Assembly: GCA_963824415.1 (NCBI GenBank)
Contig: CAWGPM010000002.1
Coordinates: 186,001-250,000 of the forward strand
Direction: 5' to 3'
From: JABDQA01 sp963824415
Lineage (GTDB): Bacteria > Desulfobacterota > Desulfobulbia > Desulfobulbales > Desulfocapsaceae
Length of the DNA stretch: 64,000 nt
How positions within the stretch are numbered: the first letter of the stretch is position 1; each line of letters begins with the position of its first letter. A program made the translations under genes and the position numbers. Positions 36,218-44,624 of this stretch are shown here, piece after piece. The notes under the pieces are model-generated. The model saw only the letters and a list, made by a program, of their open reading frames with translations. It was not told where the DNA came from and did not search any database.

Positions 36218-36955
36218 TCAGCCCTTGAGTTCTGTGCGGTAGTGAAGATAGATGCGGCCCAGTTCGAATGGAATCTGCGGCAGATAGGAAAGCGCAATTT
36301 TGGACCTGCCCACGTCCTCCCAGCGTTGCAGCGGAATTTCATAGATAATCCGGGCTGCCTCGTCTCTACCGACCAGGCCTATGATACGGGCAAAGAGTTC
36401 GACATCGAAGAGCCAGGCGGAGAGAAACGGTTCTTGGCAGATCTGCGCTGCCAGCCCGGCCTCGATCAGTTTGGCCCCGCACTGGGTATCGTGCACCGGC
36501 AAACGCAGTATCACATTGATCCATAAGGCGATAAAACGGCCTGGGTAGTGGCGGTACCAGTGGCGAGTGATATCAGCGCCGAGCCGCTGGATGCGGGATC
36601 CGAAAATCATTTTTTTATTCTGCTCAGCACTCTGGGCGATAAAGAGTGGCAGTTCCGAGAGCGGGGTGGCCAGATCGCCGTCCCAATAGCCGATGTGGCT
36701 GGGCTGCAGCCCCAAACCGTCGAGGATGCCCCGTCGCACCGCCTCGCCCTTGCCCGTGTTCTTCTCTAAGCTGAGCAACCGGACCCGCTCCCCCGCCTGC
36801 CGCCTGATCTCTGCCAGTCGATCAGGGGTTGCATCCGCCGAGCCGTCATCGACAAACAGGAAGATGACCTCCTGATGGGCGGTGATAAAGGACACGAACG
36901 GTCCGGGTTCGAGCCGCTCCGCTTCATTAAAGCAGGGGATGACAATGACGATCAA
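36218..36955 (-). CDS. GT2 glycosyltransferase, dolichyl/polyprenyl-phosphate sugar synthase type
   Basis: A 245-residue cytoplasmic GT2 enzyme, probably loading a hexose onto polyprenyl phosphate. Motifs: VIVIPCFNEAERL at the N terminus, FLFVDDGSADATPDRL, the nucleotide/metal-binding YWDGDLATP, GSRIQRLGADITRHWYRHY and a DTQCGAKLI segment, all as in dolichyl-phosphate glucose/mannose synthases. No C-terminal membrane spans are present. Translation starts at a TTG (36955), supported by AAAGGAG immediately upstream and by homology beginning there. It is first in the GT2-ArnT-putA run, so it likely supplies the ArnT-like enzyme. Confidence 0.88.
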   Translation of the reverse strand: MIVIVIPCFNEAERLEPGPFVSFITAHQEVIFLFVDDGSADATPDRLAEIRRQAGERVRLLSLEKNTGKGEAVRRGILDGLGLQPSHIGYWDGDLATPLSELPLFIAQSAEQNKKMIFGSRIQRLGADITRHWYRHYPGRFIALWINVILRLPVHDTQCGAKLIEAGLAAQICQEPFLSAWLFDVELFARIIGLVGRDEAARIIYEIPLQRWEDVGRSKIALSYLPQIPFELGRIYLHYRTELKG

Positions 36956-37262
36956 GGGGCTCCTTTTGCTGCATTTATATGCGGGTTCACAAACCGGGCA
37001 TTCTCGTCTGTCCAGAGAGTATTAAAATCCGCCTCGAAGCGCAAGCCAATAGCTGTGGTCATGCAAAGGCGTCACGATTTTTGACAGTTGCCGGGTATCT
37101 CCAGGGCAGCGGCATGGTCATGGTTGCGCATTATCTGATGAGCTTTTTGCATTGCACCTGGGCCGATTATGCGGTAGTTGATAGAACTCCCCCCAAACCC
37201 AGTGAGACTATTCTGGCAGCTACTGGCAGCGTGCCTGAAATCGATTTGCCTCGGTCCTGCCC
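36956..37262. other. Divergent gap between GT2 and PAP2 genes
   Basis: A 307-bp region that must hold promoters in both directions. A TTGACA at 37081-37086 lacks a good -10 partner. An open frame across it resembles no protein I know and has no ribosome site. Nothing firm is visible. Confidence 0.45.
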
Positions 37263-38258
37263 ATGACAAGTATCAGACTCCTTATCGCGATCATGATTGC
37301 CAGTGCGGCGGTGATGCTCTTCATCACGCCACTTGATTATGAGCTGGCCGTCTGGCTGGCCGGCCATAAGGTGCTCTGGTTCGTGGAGTTGATGTCGGAG
37401 TCGATCTTCGAGCTCGAGATGCTTGGTGGGGGAGATCTGGTGGTGTTCTACGCCGCCGGCTGCCTGATGCTCTATCTGCTGTCCAGCCTGCTCGATGTGG
37501 ACTGTGCAGCCAGGCCCCGTCTGTTCAGGCTGCAGAATCTAGTGGCCGGCCGGCCGGGCCGGGCCGACTGGCTGCGCCGCAACCGGCTGCGTCTGGAGTT
37601 CATGGTAGTCTCGACTTTTTGCTGTTCGACCCTGATGGTCAAGACCCTGAAATGGATCATGGCCCGGCCGCGCCCAAAAAAGGTGTTCTGGGGGACCCGG
37701 CCGTTTAACGAGTGGTTTGAAATGGGGCCTTATTTTCTCGATGAGGGCCCCTACCGGGCCAGTTTTCCCAGCGGGCACACTGCTTCGGCCATCAGCCTGA
37801 TCGGCTTCGCCTACGTACTGATTTTCAGTTTTTCCGACAACAGACACCGGCGTTCAGGCTTGATCGTGCTTGGCGGTGTGCTGGTTTTTGTTTCTGCGAT
37901 GGCGGTTGCCCGGGTTATGACCAGGGCGCATTGGCCCACCGATGTGAGCTTTTCGATCTTTGCTGGCTGGCTGTTGATCCACATCCTCTTTTTCTATGGC
38001 TTGCGGGTCGCCGGTTTTCAGGACGCTCAGGCAGATCCTGGCGGAGAGCTCTGCCCCCCGCCGCCGTTTCGCGGCATCAGGATCTGCTGGTATTTGGCGC
38101 TGTTCTGCCTGGCGCTGGTCGCTGTGGTGATCGGCCTCAAGCATTTTGTGCATGGGCGCTGGCCCTGGCTGGCGCTGTTCAGTCTCGCCGCGCTGCCGCT
38201 CTTGTTCTACGCGGCTTGGAAAGCGTTCGAGCAGGGGGTGTTCAGGCGAGAACGTTGA
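37263..38258 (+). CDS. PAP2-family membrane phosphatase
   Basis: A 331-residue integral membrane phosphatase of the PAP2 (type 2 phosphatidic acid phosphatase) family. The three catalytic motifs are present: K130-x6-R137-P138 (KWIMARPRP), PSGHT (169-173) and R217-x5-H223 (ARVMTRAH), where the usual first serine of motif 3 is alanine. At least six membrane spans are visible, two of them after the catalytic domain. Likely substrates are lipid phosphates such as undecaprenyl diphosphate or lipid A phosphates. The divergent ArnT-like and GT2 genes make a lipid A or envelope role attractive but unproven. The ATG has no strong ribosome site. Confidence 0.87.
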   Translation: MTSIRLLIAIMIASAAVMLFITPLDYELAVWLAGHKVLWFVELMSESIFELEMLGGGDLVVFYAAGCLMLYLLSSLLDVDCAARPRLFRLQNLVAGRPGRADWLRRNRLRLEFMVVSTFCCSTLMVKTLKWIMARPRPKKVFWGTRPFNEWFEMGPYFLDEGPYRASFPSGHTASAISLIGFAYVLIFSFSDNRHRRSGLIVLGGVLVFVSAMAVARVMTRAHWPTDVSFSIFAGWLLIHILFFYGLRVAGFQDAQADPGGELCPPPPFRGIRICWYLALFCLALVAVVIGLKHFVHGRWPWLALFSLAALPLLFYAAWKAFEQGVFRRER

Positions 38259-38332
38259 GCGCTTTGGCCGGCTCGGGCTGTTCAGTTTCGTTCACCCCTG
38301 GGACCATGATGACCACTATGACTGATCTGATT

Positions 38333-38890
38333 CTAAGGTGAGCCCGGGCCAGGAGCCAGCCTGCAGCCAACCGGCAGCCGTGCGCTTGGGTCCAGGTTGT
38401 GGGCGAGACAATAGCGCTGGTTCAGCACGGCCAGGCGGCCATTATAGGAGTCCAGAAAAAACAGATCGTCGGGTTGGAACGGATGCTCTGGGGCAAAGTT
38501 CAGTGGACAGGCTGAGACCTCGATTCGGGCAAGCCCTTCATCGACATAGGCGATCGGCAGCCCCTGGGTGCGGCAGATAATCGGCCGGTGTGGATATATC
38601 GAGCAGTGATGGTCCACCAGCAGCCCACAGACCGGCTTGGTTTTGCCCGGCGCAGCAGTTGCCGGCGGCTCGGGCGGGGAGTGGTTGAGTTGTTCCGCGA
38701 TCAGGGCTGCCTCCAGGGCGACGATGCTGAACTCAGTGCAGCAGGACGAGCAGCCGGCAGTGCAGGTGATAAAGCTCCGGTGGCGCCTGATCAGCAGAGC
38801 CGCGCAGGCATCGATCTCGGCCCTGAGCTGGAGATAGCTTTCTCGGAGCCGAGTTTCGGGTGGTATAAGTGGTAATCGATGAGGCGTCAT
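38333..38890 (-). CDS. YkgJ-family cysteine cluster protein
   Basis: A 185-residue cytoplasmic protein of the YkgJ/CxxCxxCC zinc- or iron-chelating family. Cysteines are arranged as CTAGCSSCC (about residues 43-51), VCGLL, HHCSIYPHRPIICR and ACPLNF; the CSIYPHRPIICR block is the family hallmark. Function is unknown; members are thought to bind a metal or iron-sulfur centre. The N-terminal half is helical. It is convergent with the PAP2 gene and divergent from the pseudouridine synthase gene. No clear ribosome site. Confidence 0.85.
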   Translation of the reverse strand: MTPHRLPLIPPETRLRESYLQLRAEIDACAALLIRRHRSFITCTAGCSSCCTEFSIVALEAALIAEQLNHSPPEPPATAAPGKTKPVCGLLVDHHCSIYPHRPIICRTQGLPIAYVDEGLARIEVSACPLNFAPEHPFQPDDLFFLDSYNGRLAVLNQRYCLAHNLDPSARLPVGCRLAPGPGSP

Positions 38891-39056
38891 AGTCTGATAG
38901 GCTTGCTGAAAATGTGCGGCTGCGTCAGTCTATCGGTTCCTGCCGTCTTTGCAAGCACCAAAAGTGCAAGTCGGGTATAGCTGCTGCCGGGGGCCGGTCT
39001 ATCCAAAACAAGCTATAGCCTTGTCCAGGCAGCACTATCTCATTTACATCAGCTGT

Positions 39057-39953
39057 ATGGTTGAGCGATTCACAACGACGGCCGAAGATAAGGGACAACG
39101 CCTGGATATTTTTCTGAGCGCGCGGGTGGGCGGCACCTCCCGGACCACCCTGCGCCGGATAATCGATCTCGGCGGCGTTCACCTGGACGGCAGGCGGGTC
39201 CGTAAAACCGGTCTTGTACTGGAACCCGGCCAGCATATCGAACTGCATCGCGACCGGGGCCCGCTCGACCCATACCGGATTGCTGACGCCGAGGTACTTT
39301 TTGAGGATGCCTATCTGATTGCCATCAATAAAGCTGCCGGGATCGAGACCCAGCCCACTCCGGCCCGTTACAAGGGCACGCTCTACGAGGCGCTGCAGGT
39401 CAGGTTGAAGCGGGATAAGCGCTTTGGCCGCAGACTCGAAATCGGCATGGCCCAGCGCCTCGACCGCGATACCAGTGGTGTTATCGTGTTTTCGATTCAC
39501 CCCCGGGCCCACAAAGGGCTGACCGAACAGATCGGCTCGCGCAGTGCGCGCAAGCACTACCTGGCTCTGGTTCAGGGCTGCCCCGAGCCGGCCATTGGCA
39601 GCTGCCGCTCACAGCTGATCCGGGACCGGCGCAGCGGATTGATGCGTTCGACCGCCTCGGGCGGCAGGGAGGCGCTCACCCACTATCGTGTACTGCGCAC
39701 GAATCAACGGCTCAGCCTGCTCCAGGTGGAACTGGTTACCGGCCGGACCCACCAGATCAGGGCCCAGCTTGCCGAAGCCGGTTATCCGCTGCTCGGCGAT
39801 GTACGCTACGGCGGACCCGGCGAGCTGGACGGCCACCGCTTTGCCCGCCAATGCCTGCATTCCCGGCGACTCGAGCTGACCCATCCGGTGAGCCGAGCAC
39901 CTTTGTTAATCGAAGCACCGCTTCCAGCCGATATGGATATTGGTATCGACTGA
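39057..39953 (+). CDS. RluA-family pseudouridine synthase
   Basis: A 298-residue RNA-modifying enzyme. An S4-like RNA-binding domain (DKGQRLDIFLSARVGGTSRT, about 10-70) is followed by the RluA-type catalytic domain, with the active-site Asp in AQRLDRDTSGVIVF and the signatures TGRTHQIRAQLAEAGYPLLG and CLHSRRLELTHPVS. The family converts uridine to pseudouridine in rRNA or tRNA; RluA, RluC and RluD subtypes cannot be separated safely here. ATG at 39057 is used since homology starts there; an earlier in-frame ATG at 38949 overlaps the promoter region of ykgJ. Confidence 0.9.
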   Translation: MVERFTTTAEDKGQRLDIFLSARVGGTSRTTLRRIIDLGGVHLDGRRVRKTGLVLEPGQHIELHRDRGPLDPYRIADAEVLFEDAYLIAINKAAGIETQPTPARYKGTLYEALQVRLKRDKRFGRRLEIGMAQRLDRDTSGVIVFSIHPRAHKGLTEQIGSRSARKHYLALVQGCPEPAIGSCRSQLIRDRRSGLMRSTASGGREALTHYRVLRTNQRLSLLQVELVTGRTHQIRAQLAEAGYPLLGDVRYGGPGELDGHRFARQCLHSRRLELTHPVSRAPLLIEAPLPADMDIGID

Positions 39954-39956
39954 GTG

Positions 39957-39980
39957 CAGCCTGCTTGTGATTACAGGCTG
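39957..39980. terminator. Possible bidirectional hairpin between rluA-like and PFL genes
   Basis: CAGCCTG and CAGGCTG form a 7-bp stem with a 10-base loop in the 30-bp gap between two convergent genes. There is no T-tract, so terminator activity is uncertain. Confidence 0.3.
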
Positions 39981-39983
39981 TGT

Positions 39984-41369
39984 CTAATTCTTGAAGCTGT
40001 GGATCGGGGCGGGAATTCTGCCGCCCCAGCCGATAAAGCGTGAGGATTTTCCGACGTTTCTGATCTCCATGATCGGGCTGGCGCCGAACAGGCCGCCGAA
40101 GCTGACCGAGTCGCCGACTTCTTTGCCCGGCACCGGAATCAGGCGGGCTGCGGTGGTCTTGTTGTTGACCATGCCCAACGCCATCTCGTCGGCGATGATC
40201 GCGGCGATGGTATCGCCGTCCACCGAGCCCGGGATGGCCACCATGTCGAGGCCGACCGAACAGACGCAGGTCATCGCCTCGAGTTTTTCCAGGCAGAGGT
40301 GCTTGCTGCCGACCGCCTCGGCCAGCACCGCATCCTCCATCACCGGGATAAAGGCGCCGCTGAGCCCGCCCACCGTCTTGGAGGCGAAGATGCCGCCTTT
40401 TTTCACCGCGTCGTTGAGCATGGCCAGAATCGCGGTCGAGCCCGGTGCACCGATCGCATCGACGCCCAGGATATGCAGGATTTCGCCGACGCTGTCGCCC
40501 ACCGTCGGGGTCGGGGCCAAGGACAGGTCGACCACCCCGAACTGCACCCCGAGGAGGTCTGAAACCTGCCGCCCGACCAGCTCGCCGCAGCGGGTGACCC
40601 GGAAGGTGGTCTGCTTGATGTCTTCCGCAATTTCATCGAGTTTCAGGCTGCCGCCATTATCTGATCTGGTCGAGATCAGTTTCTCCAGCGAACGGGCGAT
40701 TACGCCGGGACCGGAGACGCCTACGTTGAGCACCGTATCGGCCTCCTCGATGCCGTGGATGGCCCCTGCCATAAACGGGTTGTCGCCCGGCTGATTGCAG
40801 AATACGACAAATTTGGCCGCGCCGAAGCCGTTCTGGTGACGGGTGTACTCGGCAATGTCTTTTACCGTCTGGCCGAGCATGGCCAGCGCATCCATATTGA
40901 TACCCTTCTGGGAGGAGGCGATATTGATCGACGCACAGACCTTCTCGGATACCGCCAATGCTTCGGGCAGGCTGAGAATGTACTGACGGTCGGTTTCGGT
41001 CATGCCTTTTTCGACCTGGGCCGAGAATCCGCCAAGGATATCGACGCCCACCGAGGTGGCTGCCCGGTCCAGGCAGCGAGCCAGTTCGACGAAATCATCC
41101 CGGCTGTACCCCGCGCCGACAAGCGAGATCGGGGTGATCGAGATGCGCTTGTTGACCACCGGGATGCCGAGTTTGCGAGAGACCAGGTTGCAGGTTTCGA
41201 CGAACTTTCCGGCCTTGCCAGCAATGCGCTCCTCTATGTTTTCGCAGGTCTGCGCCACCGAACCCGACCGGCAGTCAAGCAGATTGATACCCATGGTCAC
41301 GGTACGGACATCGAGGTTTTCCTTCTGGATCATCTCCACGGTTGCCAGGATCTGGTCTGAGCGCAACAT
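39984..41369 (-). CDS. PFL-family protein (UPF0210/DUF711)
   Basis: A 461-residue member of the conserved UPF0210 family, structurally related to pyruvate formate-lyase-like glycyl radical folds but of unknown function. Family blocks seen include TVTMGINLLDCRSG near the N terminus, NKRISITPISLVGA, KFVVFCNQPGDNPFMAGA, VGVSGPGVIARSLEK, GSTAILAMLNDAVKKGG and VPGKEVGDSVSFGGLFG. Length is typical. The ACT-domain gene 58 bp upstream is its usual genomic partner in many bacteria and archaea, so the two probably act together. GGAGAAAAACG before the ATG is a good ribosome site. Confidence 0.93.
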   Translation of the reverse strand: MLRSDQILATVEMIQKENLDVRTVTMGINLLDCRSGSVAQTCENIEERIAGKAGKFVETCNLVSRKLGIPVVNKRISITPISLVGAGYSRDDFVELARCLDRAATSVGVDILGGFSAQVEKGMTETDRQYILSLPEALAVSEKVCASINIASSQKGINMDALAMLGQTVKDIAEYTRHQNGFGAAKFVVFCNQPGDNPFMAGAIHGIEEADTVLNVGVSGPGVIARSLEKLISTRSDNGGSLKLDEIAEDIKQTTFRVTRCGELVGRQVSDLLGVQFGVVDLSLAPTPTVGDSVGEILHILGVDAIGAPGSTAILAMLNDAVKKGGIFASKTVGGLSGAFIPVMEDAVLAEAVGSKHLCLEKLEAMTCVCSVGLDMVAIPGSVDGDTIAAIIADEMALGMVNNKTTAARLIPVPGKEVGDSVSFGGLFGASPIMEIRNVGKSSRFIGWGGRIPAPIHSFKN

Positions 41370-41427
41370 CGTTTTTCTCCTGCTGGGCCCTGACGGGGGC
41401 CGCGTTATCTTTTGGTGTTTGCGTTTC

Positions 41428-41979
41428 CTAAAAGGGGATCTCGTTGGTCACCTTGAACAGATCGTGGTGCTGCAGAATGATCTGCAGGTCGTTCTGTCTG
41501 GCATAGTTTTGCAGGGCCGTGCGCAGGTCTACAATGGAGGCGACCCTGCTCAGGTCAAGCTGCAGCACCATCGTGTAGGTGTCGCCCTGAATCGTGGTGG
41601 CAAGATCCAGGATGTTGATGTCGTTGTGGTAGCAGAACGAGCTGATACCGTAGACCAGCCCCTTGCGGTTGGCACCCTGGCTGGTCATGATGTAGGTTTT
41701 CTGCGGCAGTCCGGTATCGGTCCGGTCAACATCTTCAACCTCCCGGGCGACCACGTCGAGTGCGGTTGGACTGTCTATCCGGTTGATCCGGTCAATGACC
41801 TGCCCGGCGCGGATCTCCTCGTCAAACGAGGCAAACAGGATCATGGTCAGATAGCCGCAGAGCACCGACTGGTTCAGGTCCGCCAGGTCGCCGCCCAGCT
41901 CGAAAATGGCCCCGGTGACGTCGGCGATGATGCCGGTACGGTCTTTCGACATAACGGAAATAATCATCTGTTTGCTCAT
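41428..41979 (-). CDS. Double ACT-domain protein (UPF0237-like), partner of PFL protein
   Basis: A 183-residue protein with two ACT domains, at about 1-85 (MIISVMSKDRTGIIADVTGA) and 92-175 (YIMTSQGANRKGLVYGISSF). Such tandem ACT proteins (GcvR-like) sense small ligands, often amino acids. The pairing with a UPF0210 gene downstream is a conserved arrangement, suggesting it regulates or feeds back on that unknown enzyme. Ribosome site GGAG precedes the ATG. mtaD lies 82 bp upstream in the same direction, so all three may be co-transcribed. Confidence 0.9.
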   Translation of the reverse strand: MSKQMIISVMSKDRTGIIADVTGAIFELGGDLADLNQSVLCGYLTMILFASFDEEIRAGQVIDRINRIDSPTALDVVAREVEDVDRTDTGLPQKTYIMTSQGANRKGLVYGISSFCYHNDINILDLATTIQGDTYTMVLQLDLSRVASIVDLRTALQNYARQNDLQIILQHHDLFKVTNEIPF

Positions 41980-42061
41980 GCCAAACTCCGCTCGTGATAA
42001 GGTGTTTGTTTCACCTGCAGTTCGATTTCGTTTGCCTGGTCCAGCTTCAAAGGCTGCGGCC

Positions 42062-43357
42062 TCAATGCAGCCGGGCGGCCAGCGAGTTGACCCGTGCCAT
42101 GGCCTCGGCCACGTCGATGGAAAGGATCTGTTTGTTGTGCATGACCAGGGTACCGTCGATGATCACACTGTCGACATCGTTGCCTGAGGCAGCATAAACA
42201 AGCAGGTCCTGATTGTACAGCGGGGTCAGGTGCGGCCGAGCGAGGTCAAGCAGGATCATGTCCGCCGGAGCACCGGGCTCGATGCGCCCCAGATGGCCCA
42301 GCCCGATTGCCGCTGCTCCAGTTTCTGTCGCGCAGCCCAGCACCTCGGCGGCAGCAACAGCGGTGGCCTTGCCGGTTTTGAATTTGTTTATCTTGGCCAG
42401 CAGGTCCATCTCCCTGAACAGGTCGAGGCTGTTGTTGGAGGCGCAGCCGTCGGTGCCGATCCCGACCGGGATGCCCCGATCGAGCATGCTCTGCACCGGA
42501 GCGATGCCCGAGGCGAGCTTGCTGTTGCTCTGGGGGCAGGTGATGACTGCAGCGCCGCTGCCGGCGACAATGTCGAGATCGGCTTCGTCGAGCCAGACCG
42601 CGTGGACGCAGGTGGTAGATTTATCGAGCAGTTGCAGGCCATCGAGATGTTTGATCGGGCTATCACCCTGTGGCTCGATGATCTGCTGCAGCTCGCCACT
42701 GCTTTCGGCGATATGGATAAAAAAACGGACCCCGCAGCGCTCGGCCAGCTCTTTGGCCTGGACCAGGGTTTTCGGCGAACAGGTGTAAGGCGCATGCGCG
42801 AAGACGCCAGGGGTGATATGTGGTGAAACATTCTGCCACTGCTCGATGAAGCGTGCCACTGTGTCGATGTTGTCGGCCGGGTCGGGTACGCTCGGGGCCG
42901 GAAAATCGACGATGCCGTGGGCTACCACCGCGCGCATGCCGGCGTCAGCAAAGGCGCGGGCGGCATGGGATGAGAAGAAATAGCCGTCGGCCACACAGGT
43001 GGTGCCGGAGCGGATCATTTCCGCCGCCGCCAGCGTGGTGCACCAGTAGACCATATCCGGGTTGACATGGGCCGCTTCTGCCGGAAAGATGTAGTGGTGC
43101 AGCCAGTCCTGCAGGCTCAGGTCGTCGGCATAACCTCGAAACAGCGTCATTGCCGCGTGGTTGTGGCCGTTGACCAGGCCGGGCATCAGCAGTCTTCCGG
43201 TGCCGTCGATGACCTGCCAACCACTGCTCTCAGGACATGCGGCCATCGGCCCTATCTGGCTTATGGCGGTGCCGCGCACTGTGACATATCGGTGCTCGAG
43301 CAGGTCGGCTCCGGCGCGGGGGAGCAGAGTCGTATTGGTGATCAGGGTATCTGTCAT
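42062..43357 (-). CDS. mtaD: 5-methylthioadenosine/S-adenosylhomocysteine deaminase-like amidohydrolase
   Basis: A 431-residue metal-dependent amidohydrolase of the TrzN/MtaD group. Motifs: the metal-binding VNGHNHAAMTLFRG near residue 62, a TCVADGYFF strand, FFIHIAESSGE, and GTDGCASNNSLDLFREMD with the metal-binding Asp. The family deaminates methylthioadenosine or S-adenosylhomocysteine to the inosine compounds; related members act on guanine or other bases. The same window has ahcY and metK, so an S-adenosylhomocysteine salvage role would fit, though they are 19 kb away. It may lead an operon with the ACT and PFL genes. Confidence 0.85.
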   Translation of the reverse strand: MTDTLITNTTLLPRAGADLLEHRYVTVRGTAISQIGPMAACPESSGWQVIDGTGRLLMPGLVNGHNHAAMTLFRGYADDLSLQDWLHHYIFPAEAAHVNPDMVYWCTTLAAAEMIRSGTTCVADGYFFSSHAARAFADAGMRAVVAHGIVDFPAPSVPDPADNIDTVARFIEQWQNVSPHITPGVFAHAPYTCSPKTLVQAKELAERCGVRFFIHIAESSGELQQIIEPQGDSPIKHLDGLQLLDKSTTCVHAVWLDEADLDIVAGSGAAVITCPQSNSKLASGIAPVQSMLDRGIPVGIGTDGCASNNSLDLFREMDLLAKINKFKTGKATAVAAAEVLGCATETGAAAIGLGHLGRIEPGAPADMILLDLARPHLTPLYNQDLLVYAASGNDVDSVIIDGTLVMHNKQILSIDVAEAMARVNSLAARLH

Positions 43358-43528
43358 GGCCGGAAAATGGAAATTAAAAACTGTGGGAGTTTTACTCAGG
43401 AGCCGTTACTATGCGTAGACAAATCTGCCTGCTTGATGCGTTGACCGAGAGCTTGATTATATGCCTGGGAAGATAAAATATAAAGGTGAAAATCATGCAG
43501 GTATATGGTGCTGGACATATATCTGAAG

Positions 43529-43553
43529 AGAAATTCGATCTAAGCGAATTTCT
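43529..43553. promoter_or_regulatory. 9-bp inverted repeat upstream of yhaM
   Basis: AGAAATTCG and CGAATTTCT are perfectly complementary around a 7-base loop and end 39 bp before the GTG start of yhaM. It could be an operator between divergent mtaD and yhaM or a leader hairpin. Confidence 0.4.
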
Positions 43554-43592
43554 GAGTTTATCAGTGCAGGCCCTCCAAGGTATAGGAAAAAC

Positions 43593-44618
43593 GTGCAGAA
43601 AGAACGATTCATCAAAGATTTAAGCGAAGGAGAGCAGCTCGATGAGCTGTTCATGGTAAAAGCGGCGCGCCTGGGTGAAACCCGGGCCGGCAAACCCTAT
43701 TTGTCGCTGCAGCTCTCCGACAGCAGCGGCGAGATCAGCGGACCGGCCTGGGACAATGCCGAAGCGCTTGAAAAAATCTGCAGCGTCGGGGCAATTGTCC
43801 GGGTGCGCGGTTCGGTGCAGACCTACCGGGAAAAGTTGCAGCTCAAGGTCGATGATATCTCTGCGGTCGAGCAGGGTGAATACCGGATGGATGATTTTAT
43901 CCCGGCCAGCAGGAGACGGCCGGAATCGATGGAAACAGAGCTCTTCGAACTGATCGACAGCAGCAAGAACCCGTTTCTGAAAAAGCTTCTGCTGCAGATT
44001 TTCACCAACACCGAGCCGGGCCAGCGCTTTCTGAGTTCGCCGGCGGCCAAAGGGATCCACCATGCCTATCTGGGCGGTCTGCTCGAGCATTCACTGTCCA
44101 TGGCCCGGGTGGCAATCCTGCTGGCGGATCATTACGCAAACATCGATGGCGACCTGCTGGTGGCCGGTGCCCTGCTCCACGACATCGGCAAAACCGCTGA
44201 GTTAGACAATGAGGTTGGCGTCATCGATTATACCGATATCGGCCGGCTCAAGGGGCATCTGGTGATCGGCTGCGAGTTTATCGGCAGAGCGGCAGGCAAG
44301 ATCAAGGATTTTCCCACCGAACTGCTGACCCACCTGCAGCACCTGGTTCTGAGTCATCACGGCCGGCAGGAGTTTGGCTCGCCGGTGGTGCCGATGACCG
44401 CTGAGGCGCTGCTGCTCAGCTTCATCGATGATATGGATGCCAAAATGAATCTGGTCGAACAGCTCAGTGTAAAACTCAAATCGGACTCACCAGCCTGGAG
44501 CGACTACCAGCGCAGCCTGGAGCGCCATCTGCTGCTTAAACCGGTTCCCGACCAGAAGGCCGAAACGGGCTCCGGTCGTGGTGACGGTCCAACCCGGCAG
44601 CCCAACCTGTTCGATTAA
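43593..44618 (+). CDS. yhaM: 3'-5' exoribonuclease YhaM-type (OB fold plus HD domain)
   Basis: A 341-residue nuclease. Residues about 10-100 form an OB fold (YLSLQLSDSSGEISGPAWDN); residues about 148-290 form an HD phosphohydrolase domain with HHAYLGGLLEHSLSMARV and GALLHDIGKTAEL. This combination is the YhaM family, which degrades RNA and single-stranded DNA from the 3' end with a metal. The C-terminal tail is Gly/Arg/Pro-rich and may bind nucleic acid. GTG start at 43593 follows AGGAAA. holB begins 6 bp after the stop, so they are probably co-transcribed. Confidence 0.9.
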   Translation: MQKERFIKDLSEGEQLDELFMVKAARLGETRAGKPYLSLQLSDSSGEISGPAWDNAEALEKICSVGAIVRVRGSVQTYREKLQLKVDDISAVEQGEYRMDDFIPASRRRPESMETELFELIDSSKNPFLKKLLLQIFTNTEPGQRFLSSPAAKGIHHAYLGGLLEHSLSMARVAILLADHYANIDGDLLVAGALLHDIGKTAELDNEVGVIDYTDIGRLKGHLVIGCEFIGRAAGKIKDFPTELLTHLQHLVLSHHGRQEFGSPVVPMTAEALLLSFIDDMDAKMNLVEQLSVKLKSDSPAWSDYQRSLERHLLLKPVPDQKAETGSGRGDGPTRQPNLFD

Positions 44619-44624
44619 CCTGCC

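Noticed and set aside
36979..37266. Possible small gene in the GT2/PAP2 gap
   Set aside because: No ribosome site, no recognisable motif, and it overlaps the PAP2 start and the probable promoter region.
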